Assembly: GCA_032716605.1 (NCBI GenBank)
Contig: CM064495.1
Coordinates: 27,622,749-27,686,748, forward strand
Length of the DNA stretch: 64,000 bases
Origin: Paralithodes platypus
Taxonomy: Eukaryota; Arthropoda; Malacostraca; Decapoda; Lithodidae
Direction of reading: 5' to 3'
Shown here: piece after piece, positions 22,503 through 32,388 of the stretch
Layout: each line of letters begins with the position of its first letter
Numbering within the stretch: the stretch's first letter is position 1
The notes under the pieces: generated by a model
The model's input: the letters and a program-made list of their open reading frames with translations, nothing else
Told to the model about the DNA's origin: nothing
Databases searched by the model: none
Program-made: the position numbers and the translations under genes

Positions 22503-24648
22503 TAAGAACATAAGAACATAAGAAAATGGGAGTCTGCAGAAAGCCGATTGGCCTAAGCAAGGCAGATCCCTGTCCCACACAACCCCAGTTCAATTACAAA
22601 GCCCAATTATAGGCTCAACACTCTAATACCCTGAGGATCATCTTACCAAAACGGTTAGAGATTAACGCAGGATTATGGGGGTATGCAGAGTGCTGATTGG
22701 CCCAACCCGGCTGATCCCCCTTCACACCCAACCCTTCTCGTCCATATGCTTATCCAATTTTATCTTAAAGCTCCCTACCGTTTTAGACCCCACTATAGCA
22801 CTTGGTAGTCTATTCCACCCATCTACAACTCTGTTACCAAACCAATATTTGCCTATATCTTTTCTGAAACGAAATTTATCTAATTTGAAACCATTGGTAC
22901 GAGTTCTTTCGCTATCACTGAGCTTTAGTACATTTGTCATGTCCCCTTTGTTAATCCCACTAACCCACTTGAACACCTCTATCATATCCCCTCTAACTCT
23001 GCGTCTCTCTAACGAATGTAAACCTAATTTCTTCAACCTTTCTTCATACGAAAGATTTCTAATATATGGATCATTTTTGTCATTCTACGCTGTACTCTCT
23101 CCAATGAATCTATGTCCATTCTGTAATAAGGACACCAAAATTGGACAGCATAATCCATATGGGGTCTCACTAATGACAAGTAAAGTTTTAAGATAACATC
23201 AGCAGTTCTGTTACTCACACTCCTAGAGATGAACCCGAGAATCCTGTTTGCCTTATTACGAACGCTTATACACTGTTTTCTAGGCTTCAAATCATTGCTA
23301 ACAAACACACCTAGATCTTTCTCACAGTCTGAATTTTCTAATTCTAAATTAGCTAGTTTATATTTAACATTTGTATGCATCTTCCCTATCTTTAATACCT
23401 TGCATTTGTCAATGTTAAACTTCATCTGCCAATTTACTGACCATTCATGTAAGGTATCTAGATCCCTTTGGAGGCACTCTATATCGCTATCTGAATCAAT
23501 TGATCTCCCCATTTTAGTATCGTCTGCGAATTTACTTATCCTACTAGTTATACCTAAATCTAGGTCATTTATGTATATAAGAAACAACAGGGGACCTAAT
23601 ACCGATCCCTGGGGGACACCACTTTTGACTGCTCCCCACTCTGACTTGGTACCATTTATGCTGACTCTCTGTTTCCTACCAATTAGCCATGACCTAATCC
23701 ATCCCAACAACGATCCTCCTATTCCATGTGCCTCAACCTTTCTCATCAATCTCTCATGAGGGACTCTGTCGAAAGCTTTACTGAAATCTAAATAAATAAT
23801 ATCATATGACTTGTCACTATCTACTGCTTCATATACCTCTGAGAAAAAGCTAAGCAAATTAGTAAGGCAAGAACGTCCCTGAGTGAATCCATGCTGAGAA
23901 GAATTTATTAAGTTAAATTTGTCTAAGTGGCTTCTAATTTTCCTAGCAATAATAGACTCTAGCAACTTTCCTATGATTGATGTGAGACTAATGGGACGGT
24001 AATTGGATGCTATCGATTTATCACCTTTTTTGAAGATCGGAACTACATTTGCAAGCTTCCAAGCTTCTGGAACTAAACCTGTTTCTAAAGACTTGTTAAA
24101 CAAAAATGCTAATGGGCTACTTAACTCATCTCTGCATTCTTTTAATACTCTAGAATATACCTCGTCAGGACCAGGCGATTTTTGAGGTTTCAGTCTGTCA
24201 ATTTCCTTAAGCACATCATTTCTACTTATACTAACTGTAACATATTTTCTATACTATCACTATATACCATATTGACTTCTGGAATCTGTGCCAAATTTTC
24301 ATTAGTGAAAACGGAAAGAAACTGACTATTTAATGTACTGCACATTTCTAAATCATTTTCTGTTATTTCTCCTATTGAAGTTTTTAGGGGGCCTATTACA
24401 TCTCTAACTTTAGATTTATATAGTTGGTAAAAAGCTTTAGGGTTATTTTTTGAGTCACTGGCTATCCTTATTTCATAATTTCTTTTTGCTTTCCTGATTT
24501 CCTTTTTGACCTGTCTTGATAGAGTCTGATAGTATATATGTAGATGATTTTCGCCTTTCTTTATTTTTCTATATATTCCTTTCTTTTTTCCTATAAGATC
24601 TATTAGCTTATTATTCATCCATTTTGGTTGGTTCTGCGGCGTAGAACC
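22503..24648 (-). mobile_element. CR1-type LINE, copy 2, inserted in the gypsy-1 5' LTR
   Basis: 5'-truncated LINE of 2146 bp flanked by ATACA (22498-22502 and 24649-24653). The 3' LTR shows the empty site CCCAAATACAGAACC at 33421-33435. The 3' tail is the same TTCTTATG octamer repeat as in copy 1. It contains the reverse transcriptase and part of the linker region, but no endonuclease. Confidence 0.95.
22722..24648 (-). pseudogene. CR1 ORF2: linker, reverse transcriptase and C-terminal domain (copy 2)
   Basis: Three frames in order on the minus strand. From 24648: PKWMNNKLIDLIGKKKGIYR and a basic linker to IENMLQ. From about 24214: LKPQKSPGPDEV, SNYRPISLTSIIGKLLE, HGFTQGRSCLTNLL, YLDFSKAFDRVPH (motif A), SGVPQGSVLGPLLFLIYIND (motif B), SKFADDTKMGR (motif C, FADD) and the thumb to RMTKMIH. 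From about 23036: LGLHSLERRRVRGD to HMDEKGWV and stop. There are frameshifts near 24220 and 23040. The catalytic Asp pair is intact, but the protein is broken and lacks the endonuclease. Confidence 0.9.
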
Positions 24649-25089
24649 ATACAGAACCACTCTACGCAGGTAAATACCAATAGTTCACATATCTAATTAC
24701 TATATAACCTTTCTAGGCACAAGTGTAAATCCTCGATTGAAAGGAGTGCTATTCTTATCTCTGAAATAAATACAGGACAAGTGTAATCTTTCAGTTAGAA
24801 AGCGGTCCCTAATACTTACTTAGATACCACATAGAACAATCCAGTCTTGCGAGTCAGACGTAGGGGAGCCTCGTTCGTTCACTTTAATTGTTTTGTTCTT
24901 GACCATTATTGTTCTAGCTTTTACGTATGCGATATTCTTGTGCAAATAAACGGAATATGAATACACGTCTTGTGATAATTATCCTCTATTGTCTTTCTGT
25001 GTCTGTGGTAAAACGACATAACTTCTCCAGTTAGGAAGAGCCCACTTGATCAAAACCAATTAAACCCCAGTAAAAAACCTGGCATAACA

Positions 25090-25108
25090 TTGGCGGCAGC
25101 TGGTGGTT
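25090..25108 (+). promoter_or_regulatory. Putative primer-binding site of gypsy-1
   Basis: Immediately after the 5' LTR end (GGCATAACA) the sequence reads T then TGGCGGCAGCTGGTGG. It begins with TGG, complementary to a tRNA CCA end, and lies where the minus-strand primer site is expected. I cannot name the tRNA with confidence. Gypsy-2 has a related TGGTGGCCGCTGTG at about 58935. Confidence 0.6.
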
Positions 25109-25172
25109 CTTGATTCGGGAAGGAAGTTGTTTTGCACAGTACTCAGGGAAGAGATAGAGCACATACGTCATC

Positions 25173-26180
25173 ATGACTGCAACACGTTCACACATTCCCA
25201 TACCCAAGTATGCGGAGGAGACATTCGATATTCGCACGTACCTAGACATAGTCCACCCAGTACTAGACCTGGCGTATCAGACAGATCGAGAGAAGATCTC
25301 TGTCGCATTAATTCACCTAGGGAAGGCCACACCCTTGGTGTCCGGACAAATAACCCGAGAGTTGACTTGGGAAAACTTCCGGAAAATTGTGATAGACGCT
25401 GTAAAGCCATCACTGGGCCCTGTTGCAGCCATCAACAAAATCAACGCAGCCACGTACAGAGGGAATCTGGACGTGACCCTGGGGGAGATGAGCGAGTTGG
25501 TGAAAACCGCTTACCCCCTAGACACCTTGGAGCAGCGACAAAAACAAATATTCTGCGTGCTCTTAAGAATCCTGCCAGCAAGTGTCAGGAAACATTTCGC
25601 CCTCCACGATCCCGTAGGGTACGTAACGGACCTCATTACCATACGCAAGTTGCTGGAAAATCAGCCACAAACTTCTACGATTGGAGCCATAAAGAAATTC
25701 CCCACACAACCACCGGGGAACAAAAGACCCGGACAATCAAATTACCAGGGAAACAGACCACAATACTCATCTCAAGGCCGCCCCCAACCCTCATCGTCAG
25801 GCCGCCCACAAGGAAATTGGCGAATCTACCCTAACCGCCAACACACCGGTCGTCCTTATCAGAACTACCAACAACGGAACCGAGGCCCTCAACAAAACGG
25901 GCCCCCCAAAAACAACCGTGACAGCCCCATCGTTATGATAAACCCATACGATTTCCAGGCCTGTACTTCCGCTTGCCCGATCCATGATATAAGGGATCAA
26001 GCTAAGAAGAGAATGTCGCTCAACAGGATCCTAGCAGCCAACGAGCAATCCCAGGACGTGGATACCGCGTATACGGATGAAGAACACTGTCCCCCAGAGA
26101 TAATGGACCATATTCAAGCCATCGAAGACAACCAAGAAGAGGACGACGAGGAGATGGAAGACCCATCCCAGGGTTTTTAA
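25173..26180 (+). CDS. gag: Gypsy-1 Gag
   Basis: 335 residues starting ATG after an 83-nt leader. The N-terminal about 180 residues are a helical capsid-like region (DIRTYLDIVHPVLDLAYQ, LPASVRKHFALHDPVGYV). This aligns with the decayed gypsy-2 Gag, which shares DTYVEVVKPVLDIVF, LLRILPTPVRDHFAI and PSLG. The middle is a basic Gln/Pro/Gly/Arg-rich segment in place of a CCHC zinc knuckle, probably for nucleic acid binding. A motif C264-x3-C268-P-x-H (CTSACPIHDIRD) follows and is partly conserved in gypsy-2 (CTDRCP). The C-terminus is acidic. The stop TAA (26178-26180) directly follows a -1 slippery heptamer, so Gag is the default product and Gag-Pol arises by frameshifting. No lesion is seen. 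Confidence 0.9.
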   Translation: MTATRSHIPIPKYAEETFDIRTYLDIVHPVLDLAYQTDREKISVALIHLGKATPLVSGQITRELTWENFRKIVIDAVKPSLGPVAAINKINAATYRGNLDVTLGEMSELVKTAYPLDTLEQRQKQIFCVLLRILPASVRKHFALHDPVGYVTDLITIRKLLENQPQTSTIGAIKKFPTQPPGNKRPGQSNYQGNRPQYSSQGRPQPSSSGRPQGNWRIYPNRQHTGRPYQNYQQRNRGPQQNGPPKNNRDSPIVMINPYDFQACTSACPIHDIRDQAKKRMSLNRILAANEQSQDVDTAYTDEEHCPPEIMDHIQAIEDNQEEDDEEMEDPSQGF

Positions 26181-26215
26181 AGCCTCCCCCGCCCATTATG
26201 GCCTCGGCGGGGGAG
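26171..26215 (+). promoter_or_regulatory. -1 programmed ribosomal frameshift signal between gag and pol
   Basis: The heptamer GGGTTTT (26171-26177) has the X XXY YYZ form in the gag frame (G GGT TTT) and is followed at once by the gag stop TAA. After a 6-nt spacer comes a perfect 10-bp stem, CTCCCCCGCC (26184-26193) pairing with GGCGGGGGAG (26206-26215), around a 12-nt loop. Slipping back one base puts ribosomes in the open pol frame (GGG TTT TTA AAG CCT). Heptamer, spacer and stem all match the classical eukaryotic -1 signal. The efficiency is unknown. Confidence 0.88.
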
Positions 26216-28003
26216 TCTGTACCATGGAGTACTCCACCCATCTATCACCTAGCTAAGATAAAGGGCGTCGCTGTGCGTCTTCTCATCGACACAGGAGCCG
26301 CACGGTCTTGCCTGTTTAATTCTTTTTACAAACAGCATCACAAAAGATTTGGAGCACTGCACGCGTTCAAAAACAACTTAATCAGTGCCGGGGACACACC
26401 TTTAGCTATTCGAGGAGAGACCACGCCCCTGCCCGTCACGACCCCCAAGCGCGAGGCCAACTGTCACCACCCTTTTGTAATTTTCCACTCCAACTGCACC
26501 CTATATGACGGCTACATGGGATTAGACGTCATGGAAAAATTGCAAGTTCAACTAGATTGCGGGGACCGTTTAATTACATTTAAAACAAAGAAGAAAAGCC
26601 TCCACCCTCGAATCACAGAAATCTCCCCAAAATCCTCTCAACAACATCCAACATCCAACATCCAACCTAAGCCCACTTCAAAGCCTACTCATCTGCCACC
26701 ACCTACCCCACCAACGGCCTCTACCACCGTGATGACCCCTGCTATGACATCTCAGAAAGTGGTAATTCCAGCTCAACACCAACAATGGGTGCCAATACAC
26801 CAACCCATAAACTCCACCATGATATTCTCACCAAACCAGACTCACCTCCAAGCAGCCAGATGCCGGATACAACCTGCCCTCGTCCCCCCCACCAGGGGCG
26901 CCACCATGATTGCAAATATTTCCGATGAACCCCTCACCCTACCCAAGGGCCTTGTCATTGGAGATTTAGAGACCTTCGAAGATTACCAACCTACAAGTTC
27001 CATACCAAGTTTGGCCCCTGTCCTGCCCACGATGCCACCTCACCTGACAAAACTTCAACGTAAACAACTCTCCTCCCTCCTCCGAGAATTCACAGATGTA
27101 TTTGCCCAATCTGATTTGGAAATTGGACAAACTAAAGTGGTAGAACACAGTATTCATACCGAAGGACCTCCCCTCCGCCAACCTTCACGACGAAAGAACC
27201 CTCTACAACGTCAGGAAGAAGAGAGACAAGTACAAGAAATGTTGGACGCCGGTATAGCCACGCCCTCTGTCAGTCCCTGGTCCTCTCCCGTCGTCCTAGT
27301 ACGAAAAAAGGACGGATCCACAAGATTCTGTGTGGATTACAGACGCCTGAACGACGCCACCATCAAAGACGCCACGCCCTTGCCTAGAATCGATGACTCT
27401 CTAGATTCCCTGCATGGATCGAAATGGTTCACTACTCTAGACCTCCAGGCAGGATACTGGCAGGTACCCATCAAGACCAGCCACCAACAAAAGACTGCAT
27501 TTTCCACCAGTGGCGGAAACCTGTACGAATTCAATGTACTCCCATTCGGTCTCTGCAATGGTCCAGCCACTTTCTCACGCCTGATGGAATCAGTCCTCAA
27601 GGGCCTCACCTGGGAAACATGCCTAGCATACTTGGACGACGTCATAGTCTACGGTAAGACCTGGGAAGAACACCTTCAGCGCCTTCGTCAGGTGTTGCTC
27701 AGAATACGAGGAGCAGGTCTCAAACTCAAACCATCTAAATGCTCAGTAGCTAGGACATCAGTGGATTTCTTAGGCCATGTGATCTCAGCCGAAGGCATCT
27801 TCCCTGACCCAAAGAAACTATCTGCAATTCAAGCACAAACTCCTCCGACCACCGTCAAGGGCGTTCGCTCCTTCTTGGGTTTAGCCACCTACTACAGGAG
27901 ATTTGTCAACGGGTTTGCTGAAATCGCACGTCCACTACACGAATTAACCAAGAAGAAAGAACCGTTCGTGTGGACCAAAGAAAGAGACACCGCCTTCAAC
28001 ACC
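26198..28003 (+). pseudogene. pol: Gypsy-1 Pol, part 1: protease and reverse transcriptase
   Basis: The pol frame is -1 to gag and open back to the slippery site; the first ATG is 26198. The aspartic protease has LLIDTGAARSCLF (DTG at residues 31-33 from that ATG) and GYMGLDVM. A Pro/Thr-rich spacer follows. The RT then runs from VQEMLDAGIATPSVSPWSSP through RFCVDYRRLN, FTTLDLQAGYWQ (first catalytic Asp), LPFGLCNGPATFSRLM and AYLDDVIVYG (YLDD at 478-481) to FLGHVISAEGI and SFLGLATYYRRF. The domain is intact up to AFNTL, where a TTAA-flanked MITE interrupts it at 28004-28007 and causes a stop at 28016-28018. The frame resumes correctly after the MITE, so this is an allele broken by insertion. 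Confidence 0.92.
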
Positions 28004-28007
28004 TTAA

Positions 28008-28487
28008 CCCTTAATTAGCGGCGAGCAACATAAGTCGAGTTAAATAAAGCTGGACTATGTGGCGGCGCTCGACATAGGTCGAGTGGCAATTTCAGCACGT
28101 AATGTGGCTGAGAGAGAGAGACAAGTGGTGGCAGGAGACTAGCGAGCGTATGACTGCTCCAGACCACCGCGGCGAACCTACTGACACAAATCTCAGCTCC
28201 CTCCTCCCTCTCTCACTCGCTACATACTCAATTATGTACCGAAAGTACCGAATTACCTGGTTTTTGCACTCGCGTTGCACGGTTATTGCAAGAAAACTAT
28301 CCATCATACAAGGATCGTTATGGTGTCATTCGAAAGCTCTGTTTATGCCCTTTCAGGGATAGGTACTTGTTTTACGTTCTGGGTCTTATTTAGGCATGAA
28401 AATGATCACGTAAACAGCCCTATTTTGGCTAAAAACACCCCGCTGTGCGGTACATATAAATAAACCGCATAGGCCGCTCGTAAGGTG
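28008..28487. mobile_element. piggyBac-type MITE, copy 3, inside gypsy-1 pol
   Basis: 480 bp between TTAA at 28004-28007 and 28488-28491. The left end CCCTTAATTAGCGGCGAGC matches the family; the right end GGCCGCTCGTAAGGTG is more diverged. A subterminal CTCGACATAGGTCGAG palindrome is present near 28069. Removing the element and one TTAA restores the pol frame (TTT NTLKTHLVQAP in protein terms), which fixes the insertion site. Confidence 0.9.
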
Positions 28488-28491
28488 TTAA

Positions 28492-31428
28492 AGACTCACC
28501 TGGTGCAAGCCCCAACCGTGGCCTTTCCAGACTACAGGCAGCCATTCCGCCTATATACGGACGTATCCTTGTATGCAATAGGCGCAGTGCTAGCCCAAAT
28601 GCAAGACGGCAGAGAACACGTCATCGCTTACGCCAGCTCCATCCTCAACCCAGCCCAACGTAATTATGCAGCCACCAAGAGAGTGCCTGGGTGTAATCTG
28701 GGCATTAAATCACTTCCGCTCCTTTTTGATCGGCACTACAGTCGACATAATCACGGACCACCAATCTCTACAATGGCTCAGGAAATCAGAAACCAACTCT
28801 GCCCTACTTGTCCGCTGGCGAGAAACCTTAGAAGAATTTGATTTCGAAATCCATTATCGCCCCGGGAAGTTACACACAAATGCAGACGCTCTGTCACGTT
28901 TACCTGTCAAAACTGTGAACGTCGCCCAAAGCTGCTGTGCAAATGGCACAAGTAACCCTCACCAACAAATTAACCAAGTTACTCCTCCCTCCAACGTTTT
29001 CTATGGCCAAGACGATACCACAGTAACCCCTCCAACCTTACGTTCGCCCCAGCTGATTCATTCATCGACAGAGGAAAATCAACTCTCCCTATTACATTCC
29101 TGGCTCAACAAGAAAAAACCCAAGTGGATTCCTAGAGAGATTTTCTACAACTTGCAGCGCGTCGGTGATCAGCTGTACACCGAGTCTGGTCACATTGCAG
29201 TGGACCCCCAAACAGCCCAAGAAATTTTGTTAATAATCCATGAAGGAAATGGGATACATCTTGGACAAGCAAAAATGCTCAAAGTCTTTCAACAGATTTA
29301 TTGGACCACACGCCCCACCGCACTGACAAAGAAAATCACAGAAGCATGTAAACCCTGTAACCTAGGAAAAGACCGAACCAGGACACCCGGGCCTGCAGGT
29401 AAACTTGCCGCTGCTAAACCCTGGCAAACTCTGTCCCTGGACGTGATGGGTCCTTTCCCTTCAGTAAATGGGAAAAGATTTGTCGTCACTTTCGTAGACG
29501 TATATTCCAAGTTCATCATAGCCTGCCCTGTCAAAGATCATAGCGCACTTTCCGTGGCAGAAGTCTTAACCACGGAAATATTGGCAGTGTTTGGTCTGCC
29601 AGAAATCATTCTCTCCGACAACGCACCAGAATTCACCAGTAAAGTATGGAAAAGTTTTTCTCAGCTATGCGGCATCAAGGTGTCCCATTCTTCCCCCTAC
29701 TGGCCTCAAGGGAATTCCATCTGTGAGAGAAGCCACAAGACAATCAACAACCAGCTAAGAACAAGACTCATCGCCCTCCAAACTCAAGACTGGCCAGCTC
29801 AAATGAAAATGATCCAGTGGGGTATGAATTCCTGTCCTCGAGAAGATGGCATCACGCCACACGAAAGGATTTATGGTGTGGCCCCCCTACTCCTACCTTT
29901 TAGGACGCTAGCTAAACCTTCAACCCCTACTTTGGACATCGACCATTTGCAACACCTCAAGAACGTCCTCAACACTGCACAAGTAAGCCAAGATACCGCC
30001 AAGGACGTCTCTCCACCTCAAAACCCCTATGCCATCGACGATCAAGTGATGGTTGCCAAGTTACCAGTGATAAACAAACTAGGACCTAGATATGTGGGCC
30101 CCTATAAGATCATCAAAGTGCCAAATCCCTATCAAGTCATCATTAATTATCACGGAGTGACTAGGCTATACCGAAACCGTTTTGTGAGGATTTATCGCCC
30201 CCTAATTAAGGATGAAGAAAACTCCTGGACCAACCAGCCTCCTAACCCAATACAATCGACGAAGCCCTCATCACGCCCCACTGATAGTGAGTTGCCAACA
30301 AATATTTATTCCCCACCTGTACCTCCTCCAACCCCTTCTTATTCACGCCCACCCCCACCATCACCTCCCCCCCCCTGCAATCTACAGTCCCCCCCAATTC
30401 CTCCCCATCCATCGACCACATTTATGGCCTACCCCCCCTCCCATAACACCCCCCAAACTTACCCCTCGCCCTCACCAGACAAACCCCGAGCCGTGCCCAC
30501 CCCACCCCGTCCAACACACCCCCTGCATTCGAGACTTCCGGCCAAACTCTCCCGTCGTCGTAGGCCTAAAAGCACGTCTACCACATCCGCACCCGCCTAT
30601 CATCACAAGCCTTCTAGTAGTAAACAAGATGAATATTCTTCAACATCAAGTTCATCTTCAAATTCTCCCTCCCCTACCCCCCCGTCATCTTCCTCATATA
30701 CGTCAACTAGTAAACAAACACCCCACTCTGCCTCCCGCCCCAAAAGCCATATGGCAAAACCCCTCACAAACCCCTCCACCTCACACACCCCATTATCCCC
30801 TCCCGGACGCCTGGCCCCACCCAATAAACCATACCCCTCAAGTATCAAGCCTAGCCCTCATTATTTACTGATCACTAAACCTAAGAAGGCCAACCCCTCA
30901 ACCCCAAACCCCAAACCCCAGAGGATCTCCAACTACCCCCCACCAGTATCACCATCACCGTCGACGTCTTCCACAACCTCATCAACCCCAGTGCTAACAA
31001 CTATCACAACCAGATCAGGCCGTCTGTCAAAACCCCCGGCTCGTTTTTCTTCAATTCGTCACCAACCTCACAACCCCACTCAGGGTCTTAAAGGACCCAC
31101 CACCACCTCAACCTCACGCAACCTCACGCACTTAGCCGGAGAAATACGGATAGCAAATGTTACTGAAGAATATCTTATGCCAGCACCCACGAATTCGGAC
31201 ACCCCTATTCCCGTTTTGTGGTCAACTGCTATACTACCCTCGCCAGCTGACCGAGGGAGGAAACCACAGTCCTCTCCAACCACCCTCACTTCCCCTCTAC
31301 CCTCGACAGTGTCAACACGAAACTTCACCTCCTCTGTAAGAAAAAACATGACGACTTCTGAGAAAGCAAGCCAAACCAAGCCTCCCACAACCCCTCTACA
31401 TGACAAGTTCATCACGAAAGTTTTGTGA
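28492..31428 (+). pseudogene. pol: Gypsy-1 Pol, part 2: RNase H, integrase and long Pro/Ser-rich tail
   Basis: RNase H begins with PTVAFPDYRQPFRLYTDVS and AVLAQMQDGREHVIAYAS. A 2-base deletion in a GA run near 28671 shifts the frame at AATKR-ECLGVIWALNHF, and the domain continues with TDHQSLQWLRKS. Integrase follows: an HHCC-type zinc region (IHEGNGIHLG ... CKPCNLGK), then a catalytic core with Asp at 29440-29442, Asp at 29617-29619 and Glu at 29725-29727. That gives D-x58-D-x35-E, as in functional DD35E integrases. A GPY/F-type module (LGPRYVGPYKIIKVPNPYQV) is next. The last about 400 residues are an unusual Pro/Ser/Thr-rich tail ending HDKFITKVL. No chromodomain is seen. Confidence 0.92.
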
Positions 31429-31455
31429 GTCCGAGCCAATGACCAAGTAACAAGG

Positions 31456-32388
31456 ATGCAGTGGCCTGACTTACTCAACAAAGCACTGGCCAACTATCAA
31501 CGTGAATCCTACCTGAAAATATTTACTGTAATGGACAGACCAGCCGACAACAGGTCATCAATTTGGTGGAAACATCTAGCTGACTGCGAACATTATCTAC
31601 GTGACCACAACCTGTGGATTTTTTATTTGCAGTCACGAGGTCGTGACTTTCACGAGGAAGAAGGTAGTGAAATAACGGAGAAACAGTTACCCAAACATTC
31701 ACCACCATCAAGCCGTTTTCCCTCTCATCCTACCACACCTCCTCATCACAGTGGAAGAATGGGAAACCATGGCCGAGTAGAGGAAAGAACCAGGAACGAA
31801 AGGACCCGCGGACACCACCAGGTGACGCAATGGAGACAGGGTTCCCCTCCACACCGCCAGGGGAGAAACCACTCATCTCCCTGTACCAACAATGATATAT
31901 CCTACAGATCCGGAACACGAATTGCCACCATCAATATGACACGTCCTCCAACACCAGAAGGAAATTTAATCATCACCATCAACAATTCCAAGGTCCAGGA
32001 AAATAACAGCAAGAAACGTAAAAGGCAAGACCCCCAACTCATCAAGGACACAACAGCCAGCCCAGACAAACGTGCTCGGGCTGTTACCAAAGAGAGGGAC
32101 TGTCCTCCAACACCAGGAAAGGATATAATCGTCAACCAGGACAATGCCAAAGCACCAGGAAAAGAGAGAAGTGAGATAGACAGGCGACAACAAGAATGGC
32201 ACCACCAACACCGTATCTACCCCCGCCCTTGTTACCCGCCCCCGCGTCCACTCTGGGACAAAAGAAACAAGAGGGTAGGGTCTAGGCAGTTCCCCCCCAC
32301 TCCAAACCACAAGGAAGTAACCATCCCAAGTTACCAGTTGCTAGGTGCCATTTTGGCCCCTAATCCACCCACCGACCTGGCCAGGTAA
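31456..32388 (+). CDS. Gypsy-1 ORF3, accessory protein crossing into the 3' LTR
   Basis: 310 residues, starting ATG 27 nt after the pol stop. The first about 70 residues are internal: WPDLLNKALANYQRESYLKIF to FYLQSRGRDF. They align over 60 residues without gaps with a short ORF at the same place in gypsy-2. The frame then passes the polypurine tract and the LTR boundary (31668). The remaining about 240 residues, encoded by U3, are basic, Pro/Thr/Asn-rich, with a bipartite-like nuclear signal (NNSKKRKRQD) and a conserved-looking end YQLLGAILAPNPPTDLAR. There is no signal peptide or membrane span, so it is not an envelope protein. Function unknown. The U3 part is repeated in the 5' LTR (20830-21459) with no stop gained. 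Confidence 0.7.
   Translation: MQWPDLLNKALANYQRESYLKIFTVMDRPADNRSSIWWKHLADCEHYLRDHNLWIFYLQSRGRDFHEEEGSEITEKQLPKHSPPSSRFPSHPTTPPHHSGRMGNHGRVEERTRNERTRGHHQVTQWRQGSPPHRQGRNHSSPCTNNDISYRSGTRIATINMTRPPTPEGNLIITINNSKVQENNSKKRKRQDPQLIKDTTASPDKRARAVTKERDCPPTPGKDIIVNQDNAKAPGKERSEIDRRQQEWHHQHRIYPRPCYPPPRPLWDKRNKRVGSRQFPPTPNHKEVTIPSYQLLGAILAPNPPTDLAR
31653..31667 (+). promoter_or_regulatory. Polypurine tract of gypsy-1
   Basis: GAGGAAGAAGGTAG lies directly before the TG that starts the 3' LTR, where the plus-strand primer tract is expected. It also encodes part of ORF3 (EEEGS). One T interrupts the purines. Confidence 0.75.

Larger units (their letters stand above)
20739..25089 (+). repeat. Gypsy-1 5' LTR, split by a CR1 insertion
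   Basis: Starts TGAAATAACGGAG and ends CTGGCATAACA. Without the CR1 LINE and its duplicated ATACA it is about 2200 bp, against 2199 bp for the 3' LTR. The differences I could spot are single bases (for example near 20931, 21300 and 21790) and a T-run length near 21635. Its first about 720 bp contain the C-terminal part of ORF3 (20830-21459). A poly-A signal AATAAA is at about 24944-24949 and tandem TATA boxes lie at 22194 and 22339. Confidence 0.95.

Noticed and set aside
25103..25834. Overlapping plus-strand ORF inside gag
   Set aside because: Shadow frame of gag; no domain and not matched in gypsy-2.
30212..30871. ORF overlapping the Pro-rich Pol tail
   Set aside because: Translation of the same C-rich DNA in another frame.
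31456..32388. Envelope gene
   Set aside because: Its position suits env, but there is no signal peptide, membrane span, furin-like site or fusion segment.
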